Source of the DNA: Halomonas halocynthiae DSM 14573
GTDB lineage: Bacteria > Pseudomonadota > Gammaproteobacteria > Pseudomonadales > Halomonadaceae
Assembly (NCBI RefSeq): GCF_000425725.1
Contig: NZ_AUDZ01000017.1
Coordinates: forward strand, 19,349 to 83,348
DNA length: 64,000 nucleotides
Direction: 5' to 3'
Every line of letters begins with the position of its first letter. Position 1 is the first letter of the stretch. The position numbers and the translations under genes were made by a program. Below, in pieces: positions 17,880 to 28,426 of the stretch. The notes below the pieces were generated by a model. The model was not told where the DNA came from and did not search any database. It was given only the letters and a program-made list of their open reading frames with translations.

Positions 17880-17910
17880 GGCATTGGGCCGTGCGGCAGG
17901 TTGTTGAGCA

Positions 17911-18837
17911 TTAGGGTAAATAAGGCACATCGATCTGATCACTGCGCGTGGCACCCTCCGTCATTTGGCGACAGAGCTTTAGGAATTCGCGCATGCCGGT
18001 GGCTAAGTATTTATGACGGTGCCAGATAAAGCCGAATTGGCGTTTTAAATCCAGCTCGGGTGTCGCTACCGGCACCAGGCTGCCACGCCGGAAAGCGTCC
18101 CTCAAGGCCAGGCGTGATACGCAGCCAATCCCCAGGCCAGATTCCACCGCACGTTTGATTCCCTCAGTATGCTCCAGCTCCAGAAGGGTATTGAAGCGCC
18201 CGCGCCGATGGCGAGCTGCCTGCTCCAGCGTTAGCCGTGTGCCTGAGCCTTGTTCACGCATGATCCAGTTTTCGCGTAACAGCTGATCCAGCTCTACCGC
18301 TTGGCCATCTGCTAAGGGGTGATCAGGGGCACAAAATACAGCCAGTTCGTCTTCCACCCAAGGCTGAGTGACGACATCTTCGTGCTCACAATGGCCCTCA
18401 ATCAGCCCTAGATCCAGCTCGTGATGCAGTACGCTGTCGATAATTGCACGAGTGTTGCGCACCTGGAGCCGGACTCGGCTACCTGGGTGGCGTTGCATGA
18501 AGTTACCGATCAGCAGCGTCGCAAGGTAGTTACCAATTGTTAGGGTGGCGCCAACATCCAAGCTACCGATGCCTTGGCGACCATGCATCAGATTTTCGAT
18601 TTCCTGAGCGCGATCAAGCAACGCAACAGCCTTGGGAAGCAGCTGGAATCCCATGCTGTTGAGCCTCAGTTGGCGGCCAGTGCGGTCTAGTAACTGGCAG
18701 GCGAACTGGCGCTCCAATTCAGCTAAGGCGGTGCTGGTGGCGCTTTGCGACAACGATAATACTTTCGCTGCTTGCGAGACGCTTTCGTGCTGGGCAACCG
18801 CAACGAAGACCTCCAGTTGACGCAGGGTATAGCGCAT
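17911..18837 (-). CDS. finR: LysR-type regulator next to fpr (FinR-like)
   Basis: A 308-residue LysR regulator: winged helix (residues 1-60; SVSQAAKVLSLSQSATSTALAELE) and an effector domain. It is transcribed away from the ferredoxin-NADP reductase gene, the arrangement of finR and fprA in Pseudomonas, where FinR activates fpr under superoxide stress. The gap holds a 19-bp dyad fitting a LysR site. Family certain; the FinR name rests on gene arrangement and general resemblance. Confidence 0.85.
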   Translation of the reverse strand: MRYTLRQLEVFVAVAQHESVSQAAKVLSLSQSATSTALAELERQFACQLLDRTGRQLRLNSMGFQLLPKAVALLDRAQEIENLMHGRQGIGSLDVGATLTIGNYLATLLIGNFMQRHPGSRVRLQVRNTRAIIDSVLHHELDLGLIEGHCEHEDVVTQPWVEDELAVFCAPDHPLADGQAVELDQLLRENWIMREQGSGTRLTLEQAARHRRGRFNTLLELEHTEGIKRAVESGLGIGCVSRLALRDAFRRGSLVPVATPELDLKRQFGFIWHRHKYLATGMREFLKLCRQMTEGATRSDQIDVPYLP

Positions 18838-18867
18838 CCACAGCCCCTTGTGGCTTAAATCAATAAA

Positions 18868-18886
18868 ATGGATAGGTATTATCCAT
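18868..18886. promoter_or_regulatory. Candidate LysR (FinR) operator in finR/fpr gap
   Basis: ATGGATA-GGTAT-TATCCAT is a perfect 7-5-7 dyad with the T-N11-A frame of LysR binding sites. It lies 31 bases from the finR start and 91 from that of fpr, where such regulators bind to control both themselves and the divergent target. Confidence 0.6.
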
Positions 18887-18976
18887 ACAATTCATTTCAC
18901 AGATATTGTGCGTCCTTTTATACTTCTTCGCAAAACTGATTCGCTTAATTATGCCTTAAAGAAATATGGAGCTCCG

Positions 18977-19753
18977 ATGAGCAAGTTTGCCCTGGAAGAT
19001 GTTCTCAGTGTGCATCACTGGAACGGTACCCTATTCAGCTTCCGTACCACCCGTGAACGCAGCCTACGTTTTAAGAATGGTCAGTTCGTGATGATTGGTC
19101 TTGAGGTAGATGGTAAGCCGCTGATGCGGGCGTATTCTATCGCCAGCCCTAACTATGAAGACCACTTGGAGTTTTTCAGCATCAAGGTGCAGGATGGTCC
19201 GCTGACGTCGCGTTTGCAGCACCTTAAAGTGGGCGATCAGATTATGGTCAGCCGTAAGCCGACCGGTACCCTCGTGCTGGATGACCTGCTGCCAGGCCGA
19301 AATCTGTATTTGCTATCGACGGGCACTGGGTTGGCGCCGTTTATGAGCCTGATTCAAGACCCTGAAACCTACGAGCGTTTCGAGAAAGTGGTATTAGTGC
19401 ATGGCGTGCGCCAGACCAGTGAATTAGCTTATGCTGACTTTATCCAAGAAGAGCTGCCAGCACATGAATACCTGGGCGAGGAAATTGCCGAGAAGCTGGT
19501 GTATTACCCTACCGTGACTCGTGAGTCGTTTCACACCATGGGGCGCCTTACGGACCATATTCGAAGCGGAAAGCTGACCGCAGATGCCGGCCTGCCAGCT
19601 ATCGATCCGCGACAGGATCGTGCCATGATTTGTGGCAGCCCAGCGATGTTGGAAGATACCAGTGCGCTGCTCGACGAGCTAGGATTCAAGATTTCTCCGC
19701 GTATGGGCGACCCAGGCGACTATGTCATTGAGCGCGCTTTTGTTGAGAAGTGA
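18977..19753 (+). CDS. fpr: Ferredoxin--NADP+ reductase
   Basis: A 258-residue bacterial-type Fpr with FAD motif MRAYSIASPNYEDHLEF and NADP-binding GTGLAPFMSLI, ending in AFVEK as in the short-terminus subclass of proteobacteria. It passes electrons between NADPH and ferredoxin or flavodoxin, serving Fe-S repair and superoxide defence. The ATG at 18977 (GGAG ahead) gives the usual length; a longer upstream frame is not supported. Divergent from a FinR-like activator. Confidence 0.95.
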   Translation: MSKFALEDVLSVHHWNGTLFSFRTTRERSLRFKNGQFVMIGLEVDGKPLMRAYSIASPNYEDHLEFFSIKVQDGPLTSRLQHLKVGDQIMVSRKPTGTLVLDDLLPGRNLYLLSTGTGLAPFMSLIQDPETYERFEKVVLVHGVRQTSELAYADFIQEELPAHEYLGEEIAEKLVYYPTVTRESFHTMGRLTDHIRSGKLTADAGLPAIDPRQDRAMICGSPAMLEDTSALLDELGFKISPRMGDPGDYVIERAFVEK

Positions 19754-19773
19754 TAACGTGAACGTGGAGGGCG

Positions 19774-21855
19774 CTAGACCTGCCCGTAGCGGCTAGCTTC
19801 CTTGCCGAGCCAGCGGCGAATAAGCGGCTGGCTGGCTTGAGGGTGCTGAGCAAGTAACGCATCGGCCAGCGGTGTCACGCGAGAGAGCAAGTCGGCATCG
19901 CGCTCAAGGTCGGCAATCTTCATGTGGGCTAAACCGGTTTGGCGGGTGCCGAGCACTTCGCCGGGGCCGCGGATAGCGAGGTCTTCTTCGGCGATACGAA
20001 AGCCATCGTTGGTTTCGCGCATCACGCTGAGCCGTCGCTTTGCGTGTTGAGACAACGGTGGGTGGTATAGCAGCACACAAAAGCTTGCAATGGAGCCGCG
20101 TCCTACGCGTCCACGCAGCTGGTGCAATTGAGATAGCCCCAATCGCTCTGGGTTTTCAATAATCATTAGGCTGGCATTCGGTACGTCAACGCCCACTTCG
20201 ATCACGGTCGTTGCCACCAGCAAATCTAGCTCACCTTCCTTAAACGCGCCCATCACATCGGCTTTTTCAGCAGGCTTCATGCGTCCGTGTACCAGGCCGA
20301 TATTCAGCTCCGGCAGCGCGTCAGCCAGTTCGTCCCGAGTCGCCTCGGCAGCTTGGCACTGCAAGGCTTCTGACTCTTCGATCAGTGTACATACCCAATA
20401 GGCTTGACGACCGTCGGCACAGGCACTTCTGATGCGTTCAGTGATCTCGGGGCGGCGCTCATCAGGCATCGCTACGGTTTTAACCGGGGTCCGGCCGGGC
20501 GGCAGCTCATCGATCACTGAGACGTCAAGGTCGGCATAAGCGCTCATGGCTAGAGTGCGTGGAATCGGTGTGGCGGTCATTACCAGCTGGTGGGGTGTAA
20601 GGCCGCCAGCCTCTCCTTTCTCGCGTAGCGCTAGGCGTTGATGAACGCCAAAACGGTGTTGTTCGTCGATAATTGCAAGGCCCAGCCGCTGGAAGTGTAC
20701 ATCGCTCTGAAACAGCGCGTGGGTGCCAACAACCATGCGGGCTCGGCCATCCTGTATGGCAGCCTTGGTATCAAGACGCTGTTTGCCTTTGAGCTTGCCG
20801 GATAACCAGGCAACATCAATACCCAGCGGCTCAAACCAAGCACGAAACGAGCGATAGTGCTGCTCGGCAAGAATCTCGGTGGGCGCCATTATGGCGGCCT
20901 GGCAGTCTCCTGCAATAGCCGATAGTGCTGCCATGGCAGCAACCACCGTCTTGCCCGACCCGACATCACCCTGTACCAGGCGTAGCATGGGATAGGCGGT
21001 TGCTAGATCAAGGCGGAGCTCATCCAGAACACGACGCTGGGCACCGGTTAGTGAGAAAGGCAGCTGGGTGAGAAAGCGCGCTTGCAGGTTACGCCCGTCA
21101 GGTAGCGCTGGGGCGCCGTCTTGCTGAATGCGCAAGCGTACTTCGCGTAGGCTTAATTGGTGAGCCAGTAGTTCTTCCAGTGCCAAGCGCCGTGTGGCTG
21201 GGTGTTGCCCAGCGGCAAGGTGTTCGGGGTCGGTCTCTGGGGGTGGGTAGTGTAGTGCTCGCAGGCAGCCGTGCAGCTCGGGCAGCGCGAAACGCTGGCG
21301 TAGTCGCTCGGGCAGCCACTCGGGCAGGGCTTCGGGGTTGGCATCTAGCCGTTCGAAGGCTTGGTCGATTAATGCGCGTAAGCGAGACTGGTGCAGCCCT
21401 GCCGTTGTGGGATAAATCGGAGTGAGATGATCTTCCACAGGCAGCGTGCTGTCGCTGATTAGGCGATATTCCGGATGATATATCTCAAGCCCTGTAGCGC
21501 CAGCGCGAGCCTCGCCAAACGCGCGTACTTGCGTGCCTGGCTGAAACTGCTGCTGTTGGGCTGGCGAAAAATAAAAAAACCGCAAGCTGATCACACTGCT
21601 GGTATCGCTGAGCCGAATCAACAGGCTGCGTCGTCGCCCCTGCACCACCTCAGCGGCAGCAATTTTCCCTTCCACGACGGCCTCATCGCCGGAGCGCAGG
21701 CTGGCAATGGGGGTGATGCGTGTGCGGTCCTGATAACGCAGCGGCAGATGAAACAGCAGATCGCTGATTTGCGCGATACCTAGCCGTTCCAGCTTGATAG
21801 CGAGCGCTTCGCCGACGCCTTTGAGCTCTGTGACGGGTGCATTAAGCGAGCTCAT
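19774..21855 (-). CDS. recG: ATP-dependent DNA helicase RecG
   Basis: A 693-residue RecG, which regresses stalled replication forks and migrates branched DNA. Wedge (OB) domain at the N-terminus, then helicase motifs GDVGSGKT (I), DEQH (II), TATPIPRT (III), and the RecG signature QLRGRVGRG. It overlaps the oxyR stop by four bases, the oxyR-recG order seen in Pseudomonas. Full length. Confidence 0.97.
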   Translation of the reverse strand: MSSLNAPVTELKGVGEALAIKLERLGIAQISDLLFHLPLRYQDRTRITPIASLRSGDEAVVEGKIAAAEVVQGRRRSLLIRLSDTSSVISLRFFYFSPAQQQQFQPGTQVRAFGEARAGATGLEIYHPEYRLISDSTLPVEDHLTPIYPTTAGLHQSRLRALIDQAFERLDANPEALPEWLPERLRQRFALPELHGCLRALHYPPPETDPEHLAAGQHPATRRLALEELLAHQLSLREVRLRIQQDGAPALPDGRNLQARFLTQLPFSLTGAQRRVLDELRLDLATAYPMLRLVQGDVGSGKTVVAAMAALSAIAGDCQAAIMAPTEILAEQHYRSFRAWFEPLGIDVAWLSGKLKGKQRLDTKAAIQDGRARMVVGTHALFQSDVHFQRLGLAIIDEQHRFGVHQRLALREKGEAGGLTPHQLVMTATPIPRTLAMSAYADLDVSVIDELPPGRTPVKTVAMPDERRPEITERIRSACADGRQAYWVCTLIEESEALQCQAAEATRDELADALPELNIGLVHGRMKPAEKADVMGAFKEGELDLLVATTVIEVGVDVPNASLMIIENPERLGLSQLHQLRGRVGRGSIASFCVLLYHPPLSQHAKRRLSVMRETNDGFRIAEEDLAIRGPGEVLGTRQTGLAHMKIADLERDADLLSRVTPLADALLAQHPQASQPLIRRWLGKEASRYGQV

Positions 21856-22808
21856 GCCGAGCCGACGCCGTTAGCCGGTGCCACGGACGCTGTGTCAGTG
21901 GTTGCACGCGGCGTACACTGAGCGATGGCGTGTGTTACCGCATCGATGGCTTTGTGGCGTGGGAAGCTGGCGCGCCAAGCAATTGCCACAGTGCGTTCGG
22001 GGGCTGGCGGTGTAAACGGACGGCTGGTTAACAGGCCGCTTTCGTAATGGTTGGTGCCAATGGCCGACTGTGGCAGTACGGTGATGCCTAAGCGCGATGC
22101 TACCATATGGCGAATGGTTTCCAGTGAGCCACCTTCAGCGGTTAAGGTGTTATCAGGGTTGTTTAGTGTATGGCTGATGGCTGGGCAGGCCTCAAGAATT
22201 TGGTCGCGGAAACAGTGGCCTTCGCCGAGCAGCAACAGTCGCTCACTGAGTAAATCTTCCTTATCGATAGTAGCGCGGCTGCTCCAGTGGTGGTCGGCAG
22301 GCAGCAGTACTTCAAACACTTCATCGTAGAGTGGTTTGGTTACCACGTCGGCCTCGGTAAAAGGCAGAGCGACAATGATGGCATCCAGTTCGCCGTTGCG
22401 CAGTTTACGGCGCAGGTCGCCGGTAAAGCCTTCTTCGATATATAACGGCATCTGCGGTGCTAGCTGAGTGAGCGCAGGGATTAAATGCGGAAACAGGTAG
22501 GGCCCGATGGTATAGATGGCGCCAAGGCGTAGCGGGCTGGTTAGCTGGTCGCGACCCGCACTGGCCATCTCGTTGATCAGGCCTGCCTGCTCTAGTACAC
22601 GCTGTGCCTGAGCAATGATTTTCTCGCCCAGCGGCGTGGTTTGCACGGCTGACCGAGAGCGCTCAAAAAGCGCTACGCCGAGCTCCTCTTCAAGCTTCTT
22701 TACGGCCACCGACAGGGTGGGTTGAGAAACAAAGCAGCGCTCGGCAGCGTGCCCGAAGTGGCGCTCTTGAGCCAGGGTTACGATATAGCGCAGTTCTGTT
22801 AGAGTCAT
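21852..22808 (-). CDS. oxyR: Hydrogen peroxide sensor-regulator OxyR
   Basis: A 318-residue LysR-family peroxide sensor. The redox pair falls at Cys199 (EGHCFRDQ) and Cys208 (ILEACPA), the same numbering as in E. coli OxyR, so disulfide sensing is expected. DNA-binding helix: VSQPTLSVAVKKLEEELG. Cotranscribed with recG through a 4-base overlap. Confidence 0.97.
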   Translation of the reverse strand: MTLTELRYIVTLAQERHFGHAAERCFVSQPTLSVAVKKLEEELGVALFERSRSAVQTTPLGEKIIAQAQRVLEQAGLINEMASAGRDQLTSPLRLGAIYTIGPYLFPHLIPALTQLAPQMPLYIEEGFTGDLRRKLRNGELDAIIVALPFTEADVVTKPLYDEVFEVLLPADHHWSSRATIDKEDLLSERLLLLGEGHCFRDQILEACPAISHTLNNPDNTLTAEGGSLETIRHMVASRLGITVLPQSAIGTNHYESGLLTSRPFTPPAPERTVAIAWRASFPRHKAIDAVTHAIAQCTPRATTDTASVAPANGVGSA

Positions 22809-22973
22809 TGGCGTCGTTGGGCTTCCTTTCTCTACGGTATTCCTTGGCCAATTCGGCCTGGCTGGTTTGGTTCTGCCATGAGCCTAATGTGGCGCTCGCC
22901 GTGGTTGGGAGCCTGTTTCCTTATTTCGCTAGTCGTGATTGTAACTATGGTTGTAACAGGGGGCGAGGCAAAG

Positions 22974-23840
22974 GTGAAGACAACAACGTTGATAGTTGGC
23001 TGTGGAGATATAGGTATTGCTTTGGGGCAGCAGCTTATTGAGGCTGGGCACCGAGTGGTTGGCGCGAGGCGTCGGCCACAAAAGCTCGATGGCAGTGGTA
23101 TTGAGGGCGTGGCGATTGACCTTGCCGACCCCGCCACATTAAGCGCGTTGCCAAATGCCGATATTGTTGTTTACGCCGTGGCCGCTGATCGTTTTGATGA
23201 GCAGGCGTACCGAGCCGCGTATCTTGATGGCCTGAGCGCCGTACTCAAGGAGCTAGAGCGTCGTAACAAGCCGCCAGTGCATGTGTTGTTTGTGTCTTCG
23301 ACGAGCGTTTATGCTCAGCAGGATGGCGAGCAGGTTGACGAGCATAGCGCTGTTGAGCCAAGTGGCTTTTCCGGCCAGCTGATGTGCCAAGCCGAACACG
23401 CGTTATTGACCCACCCGCTGCCTGGCAGTGTCGTGCGATTCTCAGGTATTTATGGGCCAGGTCGTGAGCGTTTAATTCGCCAGGTATGTGAAGGACGCAT
23501 TGCGCCAGCTACGCCGGTAATGTATTCCAACCGTATCCACCGTGATGACTGTGCGGGCGTGCTGGCGCACCTCGTGGGTCTTGCGCTGGAGGCCAAGCCA
23601 TTGGCGCCGATTTATCTGGGCACCGATAGCGAACCCACGCCGCTGCATGATGTGATGGTGTGGCTTGCTGAGCAGCTATCGGTCGAGGTGGTTGATGCTG
23701 TGTCGTCACCGCTACGACGGCGAGCCAGTAAGCGCTGTAAAAACGCATTGTTGCGGGAAAGTGGTTATGTGTTCCGTTACCCAACGTTTCGAGAGGGGTA
23801 TGCACAGGTGCTGCGTGAGGGCGGCTATTTACCTGGCTGA
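22974..23840 (+). CDS. NAD-dependent epimerase/dehydratase-family (SDR) protein
   Basis: About 288 residues with an N-terminal Rossmann motif TLIVGCGDIGIALGQQLIEA and the atypical extended-SDR layout of the YeeZ group, which lacks a clear YxxxK (the conserved stretch is SSTSVYAQQDGE). Substrate unknown. The start at GTG 22974 is favoured: GGCGAGG precedes it and the Rossmann strand then begins at residue 3. The open frame continues 32 codons upstream through a hydrophobic stretch that would put a membrane segment before a cytosolic fold, which seems unlikely. A hairpin terminator follows. Confidence 0.8.
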   Translation: MKTTTLIVGCGDIGIALGQQLIEAGHRVVGARRRPQKLDGSGIEGVAIDLADPATLSALPNADIVVYAVAADRFDEQAYRAAYLDGLSAVLKELERRNKPPVHVLFVSSTSVYAQQDGEQVDEHSAVEPSGFSGQLMCQAEHALLTHPLPGSVVRFSGIYGPGRERLIRQVCEGRIAPATPVMYSNRIHRDDCAGVLAHLVGLALEAKPLAPIYLGTDSEPTPLHDVMVWLAEQLSVEVVDAVSSPLRRRASKRCKNALLRESGYVFRYPTFREGYAQVLREGGYLPG

Positions 23841-23847
23841 GCATCAA

Positions 23848-23867
23848 CAGGCGCCGTTAGGCGCCTG
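23848..23867. terminator. Hairpin between convergent SDR gene and ridA
   Basis: CAGGCGCC (23848-23855), GTTA loop, GGCGCCTG (23860-23867): an eight-base GC-rich perfect stem between convergent genes. T-runs are absent, so it may act weakly or with Rho. Confidence 0.6.
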
Positions 23868-23883
23868 AATAATACCGGTGCCT

Positions 23884-24273
23884 TCAGCTATTGATGACCA
23901 TGATGGCATCGGCTTCTACTTGACTGCCTTTAGGGAGCGCTTTGACACCAATGGCGGCACGCGCTGGGAAGGGCGCTTCAAAGAACTCTTCCATAACCTT
24001 GTTGATGATGGCGAAGTTGTCTAGGTCAACAAGAAAGAGGTTGAGCTTGACGATATCCTGCAGACCGCCCGGCGCTTCTTCGCATACCGCTTTCAGGTTG
24101 GCAAATACCTGGCGTGCTTGAGCCTCGAAACCGCCGTCGACGATTTCCATCGTGCTTGGGTCTAACGGAATCTGACCAGAAACGTAAACGGTATTGCCTG
24201 CTTTGATGGCCTGAGAGTACGGGCCGATGGCGGCAGGGGCTTGGTCTGTGTTGATAACCGCTTTGTTGCTCAT
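23884..24273 (-). CDS. ridA: RidA-family reactive imine/enamine deaminase
   Basis: A 129-residue RidA/YjgF protein: trimeric enzyme hydrolysing reactive enamines such as 2-aminoacrylate. Conserved blocks [19 protein letters not shown] and the catalytic-site PARAAIGV (Arg). Follows spoT on the same strand, the order common in gammaproteobacteria. Confidence 0.95.
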   Translation of the reverse strand: MSNKAVINTDQAPAAIGPYSQAIKAGNTVYVSGQIPLDPSTMEIVDGGFEAQARQVFANLKAVCEEAPGGLQDIVKLNLFLVDLDNFAIINKVMEEFFEAPFPARAAIGVKALPKGSQVEADAIMVINS

Positions 24274-24354
24274 GGAAGTCTCCAGCGCTTTATGGGTGAA
24301 AAATTCGAGTGAAACCGGTGAAAAAGCGAAAGTAACACGTTAGGAGGTAGGGTA

Positions 24355-26490
24355 TCAGTTACCCAGGCGGGTAATTTTGCCTACATTGTGCAGGTTGCGC
24401 ATACGCTTGATGATCCGCGCTAAGTGGACGCGATCACGTACCGCTAGCGTCATGTTGACGATCGATAAGTGGGTATCCCGCTCTTCGATATCAATGCGCT
24501 CGATATTGGCACCCGCATCAGTAACCAGCGCGGCAAGCTCAGCCACCAGGCCGCGGCGTGTCGCGATTTCTAGGCGCAGCGGCACGGAGTAGTCGTCGTC
24601 GGCGCTGGGCGACCATTCCATTGCAAACAGTTTGTCTGGGTCGTTTTTTAGCTCGGCCAAATTGCGACATTCGGTGCGATGTACGACAACGCCTTTGCCC
24701 GCCGAAAGGTGCCCAATAACATCATCGCCAGGTAGTGGGTGGCAGCAGCGGGCAAACTTAACCACCATGCCTTCGCTGCCGCTGATAATGATTGGCTTTT
24801 GAGGCTGTTGCCCCGTTGGGCGGTCAATCGGTGTGTCGCCATGCTCCAGCTTGACGAGTTGCTGCGCCACGATTTGTGCGATGCGCGTACCCAGTCCGAT
24901 GGACTCCAGCAGGCTATCGCCGCTTTGCACCTTGTATTCGTCAATCAGGCCCGTAAACGTGGTGGGGCTGAGTTCATCCAGACTGGTTTCGAAGGCGCTC
25001 AGTGCTTTGTTAAGCAAGTGGCGGCCCAGCTGCACAGCTTCTGTTTGCTGCTGATGCGTGAGCGCATGGCGAATGGCTGAGCGAGCCTTGGCGGTAATCA
25101 CAATATTGAGCCAGGCGGGGCTGGGACGTGCGCCAGGTGCGGTAATGATCTCTAACGTTTGGCCACTTTGTAAGCGGGTAGAAAGCGGCGCGAGGTGTCG
25201 ATCAATACGGCAGGCGATACACTGGTTGCCGATATCGGTATGTACGCTGTAAGCGAAGTCCAGCACCGTGGCACCCTGGGGCAGTTCCATGATGTCGCCG
25301 CGAGGCGTGAAAATGTAGATATCGTCAGGGAACAGGTCGTTTTTGACGTGCTCGATAAACTCCAGCGAGTTACCCGCCTGGCGCTGCATTTCCAGCAGCC
25401 CTTTAACCCAAGAGCGTGCCCGTGCGTGGCTGCCCTCTGCAATGGGATGATCGGTTTGGCCAGCCTTGTATAGCCAATGGGCCGCTACGCCGTTGTTGGC
25501 CATGGCTTCCATTTCACGGGTGCGTATCTGCACTTCGATAGGCATGCCTTCGGTGCCAAACAATGTTGTGTGAAGGCTTTGGTAGCCATTAGCTTTGGGA
25601 ATGGCAATGTAGTCTTTGAAGCGGCCAGGCACGGGTTTGTACAGATTGTGTACCAGCCCAAGGATACGGTAGCAGCTATCGACATCTTCGGTGATGATGC
25701 GAAAACCGAACACGTCCATAATTTCTGCAAAGGGTTTGCGTTGGTCGCGCATCTTGCGATAGATGGACAACAAGTGCTTCTGGCGGCCGATGACAGCGCC
25801 GGATAGTCCTTCGTCGTCCAGGCTTTTCTGTAGCGTATTTTGGACTTGCTGTATGGCTGAGCGGCGATGCCCCCGAGCGCTGGCTACGGCGCGCTTGATA
25901 CGCTCTGAGCGCATTGGATAAATGGCTTGAAAAGACAGATCCTCAAGCTCAATACGAATGGTATTGATACCCAGACGACTGGCGATGCGGGCGTAAATTT
26001 CCAGCGTTTCACGGGCAATGCGGCGCTTTTTGTCGGGGCGTAATGCTCCCAGCGTTCGCATGTTATGTAGCCGATCGGCCAGCTTGACGATGATGACCCG
26101 GATATCACGGGACATCGCCAACACCATTTTCTGGAAGTTTTCCGCTTGAGCCACGGCCTTGTCTTCGAAGGTGATCTGGGTCAGCTTCGACACGCCATCG
26201 ACCAGATCAGCCACTTCCTCACCGAACTGTTCAGCCATGGCCGGCTTATCCACCCCGGTATCTTCGATAACATCGTGAAGCATGGCTGCCATCAGACTTT
26301 GGGCATCCATGTGCATATTGGCCAAGATGTTGGCCACAGCAAGGGGGTGGGTAACGTAAGGCTCGCCTGAACGACGGCGTTGGCCGTCGTGGGCTTGCTC
26401 AGCATAATAAAAGGCACGCCTGACCTGGCGGATTTCATGGGCTGGGAGGTAGCCGCCTAGGCGGTCTGCCAGGTCATCGATGGTGAACAT
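24355..26490 (-). CDS. spoT: Bifunctional (p)ppGpp synthetase/hydrolase SpoT
   Basis: A 711-residue RSH enzyme. The hydrolase HD motif is intact (MLHDVIEDTGV), marking it as SpoT rather than RelA; synthetase domain motif FGFRIITEDVDSCYRILG follows, then TGS (IYIFTPRGDIMELPQGATVL), zinc-finger/helical and ACT domains (ending HNVGKITRLGN). It sets alarmone levels in starvation. Part of the gmk-rpoZ-spoT-ridA order. Confidence 0.96.
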   Translation of the reverse strand: MFTIDDLADRLGGYLPAHEIRQVRRAFYYAEQAHDGQRRRSGEPYVTHPLAVANILANMHMDAQSLMAAMLHDVIEDTGVDKPAMAEQFGEEVADLVDGVSKLTQITFEDKAVAQAENFQKMVLAMSRDIRVIIVKLADRLHNMRTLGALRPDKKRRIARETLEIYARIASRLGINTIRIELEDLSFQAIYPMRSERIKRAVASARGHRRSAIQQVQNTLQKSLDDEGLSGAVIGRQKHLLSIYRKMRDQRKPFAEIMDVFGFRIITEDVDSCYRILGLVHNLYKPVPGRFKDYIAIPKANGYQSLHTTLFGTEGMPIEVQIRTREMEAMANNGVAAHWLYKAGQTDHPIAEGSHARARSWVKGLLEMQRQAGNSLEFIEHVKNDLFPDDIYIFTPRGDIMELPQGATVLDFAYSVHTDIGNQCIACRIDRHLAPLSTRLQSGQTLEIITAPGARPSPAWLNIVITAKARSAIRHALTHQQQTEAVQLGRHLLNKALSAFETSLDELSPTTFTGLIDEYKVQSGDSLLESIGLGTRIAQIVAQQLVKLEHGDTPIDRPTGQQPQKPIIISGSEGMVVKFARCCHPLPGDDVIGHLSAGKGVVVHRTECRNLAELKNDPDKLFAMEWSPSADDDYSVPLRLEIATRRGLVAELAALVTDAGANIERIDIEERDTHLSIVNMTLAVRDRVHLARIIKRMRNLHNVGKITRLGN

Positions 26491-26576
26491 GCGTCATGCC
26501 CTGAGTGCGATCGGAGAGTCCGAAAAGTAGGTTGTCACTTGGCCAGGTGAGTTGGCTAGTTTAGTGACTCATGACC

Positions 26577-26840
26577 TCAGTCTTCGATAGCAAGGTTCGC
26601 GCTGAAATCGGGACGCTGGCGAACCGGTGCGGCTTCCAATGGCTCGTTAAGCACGGTGTGATCTACCAAGCCTGCAGCGATTTCGCGCAGTGCCACGACA
26701 GTCGACTTGTCGTTTTCCCATGGCACGAGAGCGTCGCGTGAACCGCGAGCCAGCTGGCGTGCACGATGGGTAGAGATCATCACCAGCTTGAAGCGGTTTT
26801 CGACGTTTTCTAGACAATCTTCGACGGTAACTCGCGCCAT
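26577..26840 (-). CDS. rpoZ: RNA polymerase omega subunit
   Basis: An 87-residue omega subunit, beginning [20 protein letters not shown] and containing [10 protein letters not shown], assisting assembly of RNA polymerase. ATG at 26840 chosen by family; a longer frame upstream lies in the leader. Confidence 0.96.
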   Translation of the reverse strand: MARVTVEDCLENVENRFKLVMISTHRARQLARGSRDALVPWENDKSTVVALREIAAGLVDHTVLNEPLEAAPVRQRPDFSANLAIED

Positions 26841-26938
26841 GGGTGTATTCCTGAAAGAAATGAGGTGATAGCAGCGGCAATCCAGCACGTTACGCGCAGG
26901 GGCTTATGCTAATGAGTAGACCGCTTAGATTACTCGAC

Positions 26939-27610
<672 letters not shown>

Positions 27611-27754
27611 TCAGGCGAAAATGGGGCTAACGCATGAAAAGGCGGAGTATCGCATATTTCGCCGCTGACTCCAGCCGTCGTTGCTTCTCCTGGGCCTTGC
27701 GTGCTGCCATAATTTGCTCTTGCCTTGCCAATCACAACAGGACATGGAGTCAGT

Positions 27755-28426
27755 ATGGGCCAGATAATCTCGCCGCTGGTGGCGACACTGGTGCGCCTGT
27801 TTGCGCGCTTCATTACCGCGGTGCGCGGCATCTGGGATGGTGTCGCCCCAGTAGATAAGCAGCGTATCTATTATGCGAACCATGCCAGCCATGGCGACTT
27901 CATTCTGGTATGGACAGCACTGCCGCCACCCTTGCGGCGTCACACACGGCCGGTGGCAGGGGCCGATTACTGGCTGAATGGTCGGCTGCGTAGTTGGCTG
28001 ATCCGCGATGTGTTTAAGGCCGTGCTGGTTGATCGCAATGCCGACACGCGCCAAGACGACCCCATCGAAACCATGAGCCAGGCGCTACACAGTGGCGACT
28101 CGTTGATTTTGTTTCCTGAAGGCACACGAAACCTTGGTGATCAGCCCCTGCAGCCGTTCAAAAGCGGGCTGTTTCACTTGGCCCAGGCATGCCCTGAGGT
28201 GGAGTTGGTGCCGGTGTGGATCGCAAACCTTAACCGCGTGATGCCCAAGGGGGAGTTTGTGCCCATTCCACTGATTTGTACCGTCACCTTCGGCGAGCCC
28301 GTCGCGCTTGAGAGCGGTGAAGACAAAGCGGCTTTTCTGGCTCGCGCGTCGTCAGCCCTTGAGAGGCTGAGCCCAGATTACGAACCTGCCGAGACTACGT
28401 TAGATTCAACAGAGAGCCCATCATGA
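27755..28426 (+). CDS. Lysophospholipid acyltransferase-like protein (PlsC family)
   Basis: About 223 residues with the acyltransferase catalytic motif HASHGD (HX4D, after an N-terminal hydrophobic segment) and FPEGTRN, the glycerophosphate-binding motif. It should acylate a lysophosphatidate-like acceptor. Its stop overlaps the start of a CDP-diglyceride synthase gene (ATGA), which in turn precedes a CDP-alcohol phosphotransferase gene, forming a self-contained three-step phospholipid operon. ATG at 27755 has GGAG ahead. The housekeeping plsC is presumably elsewhere; the special product is unknown. Confidence 0.85.
   Translation: MGQIISPLVATLVRLFARFITAVRGIWDGVAPVDKQRIYYANHASHGDFILVWTALPPPLRRHTRPVAGADYWLNGRLRSWLIRDVFKAVLVDRNADTRQDDPIETMSQALHSGDSLILFPEGTRNLGDQPLQPFKSGLFHLAQACPEVELVPVWIANLNRVMPKGEFVPIPLICTVTFGEPVALESGEDKAAFLARASSALERLSPDYEPAETTLDSTESPS

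Noticed and set aside
22878..22973. Hydrophobic N-terminal extension of the SDR gene
   Set aside because: Would place a membrane segment before a Rossmann domain; the GTG at 22974 has a ribosome site and gives the family start.
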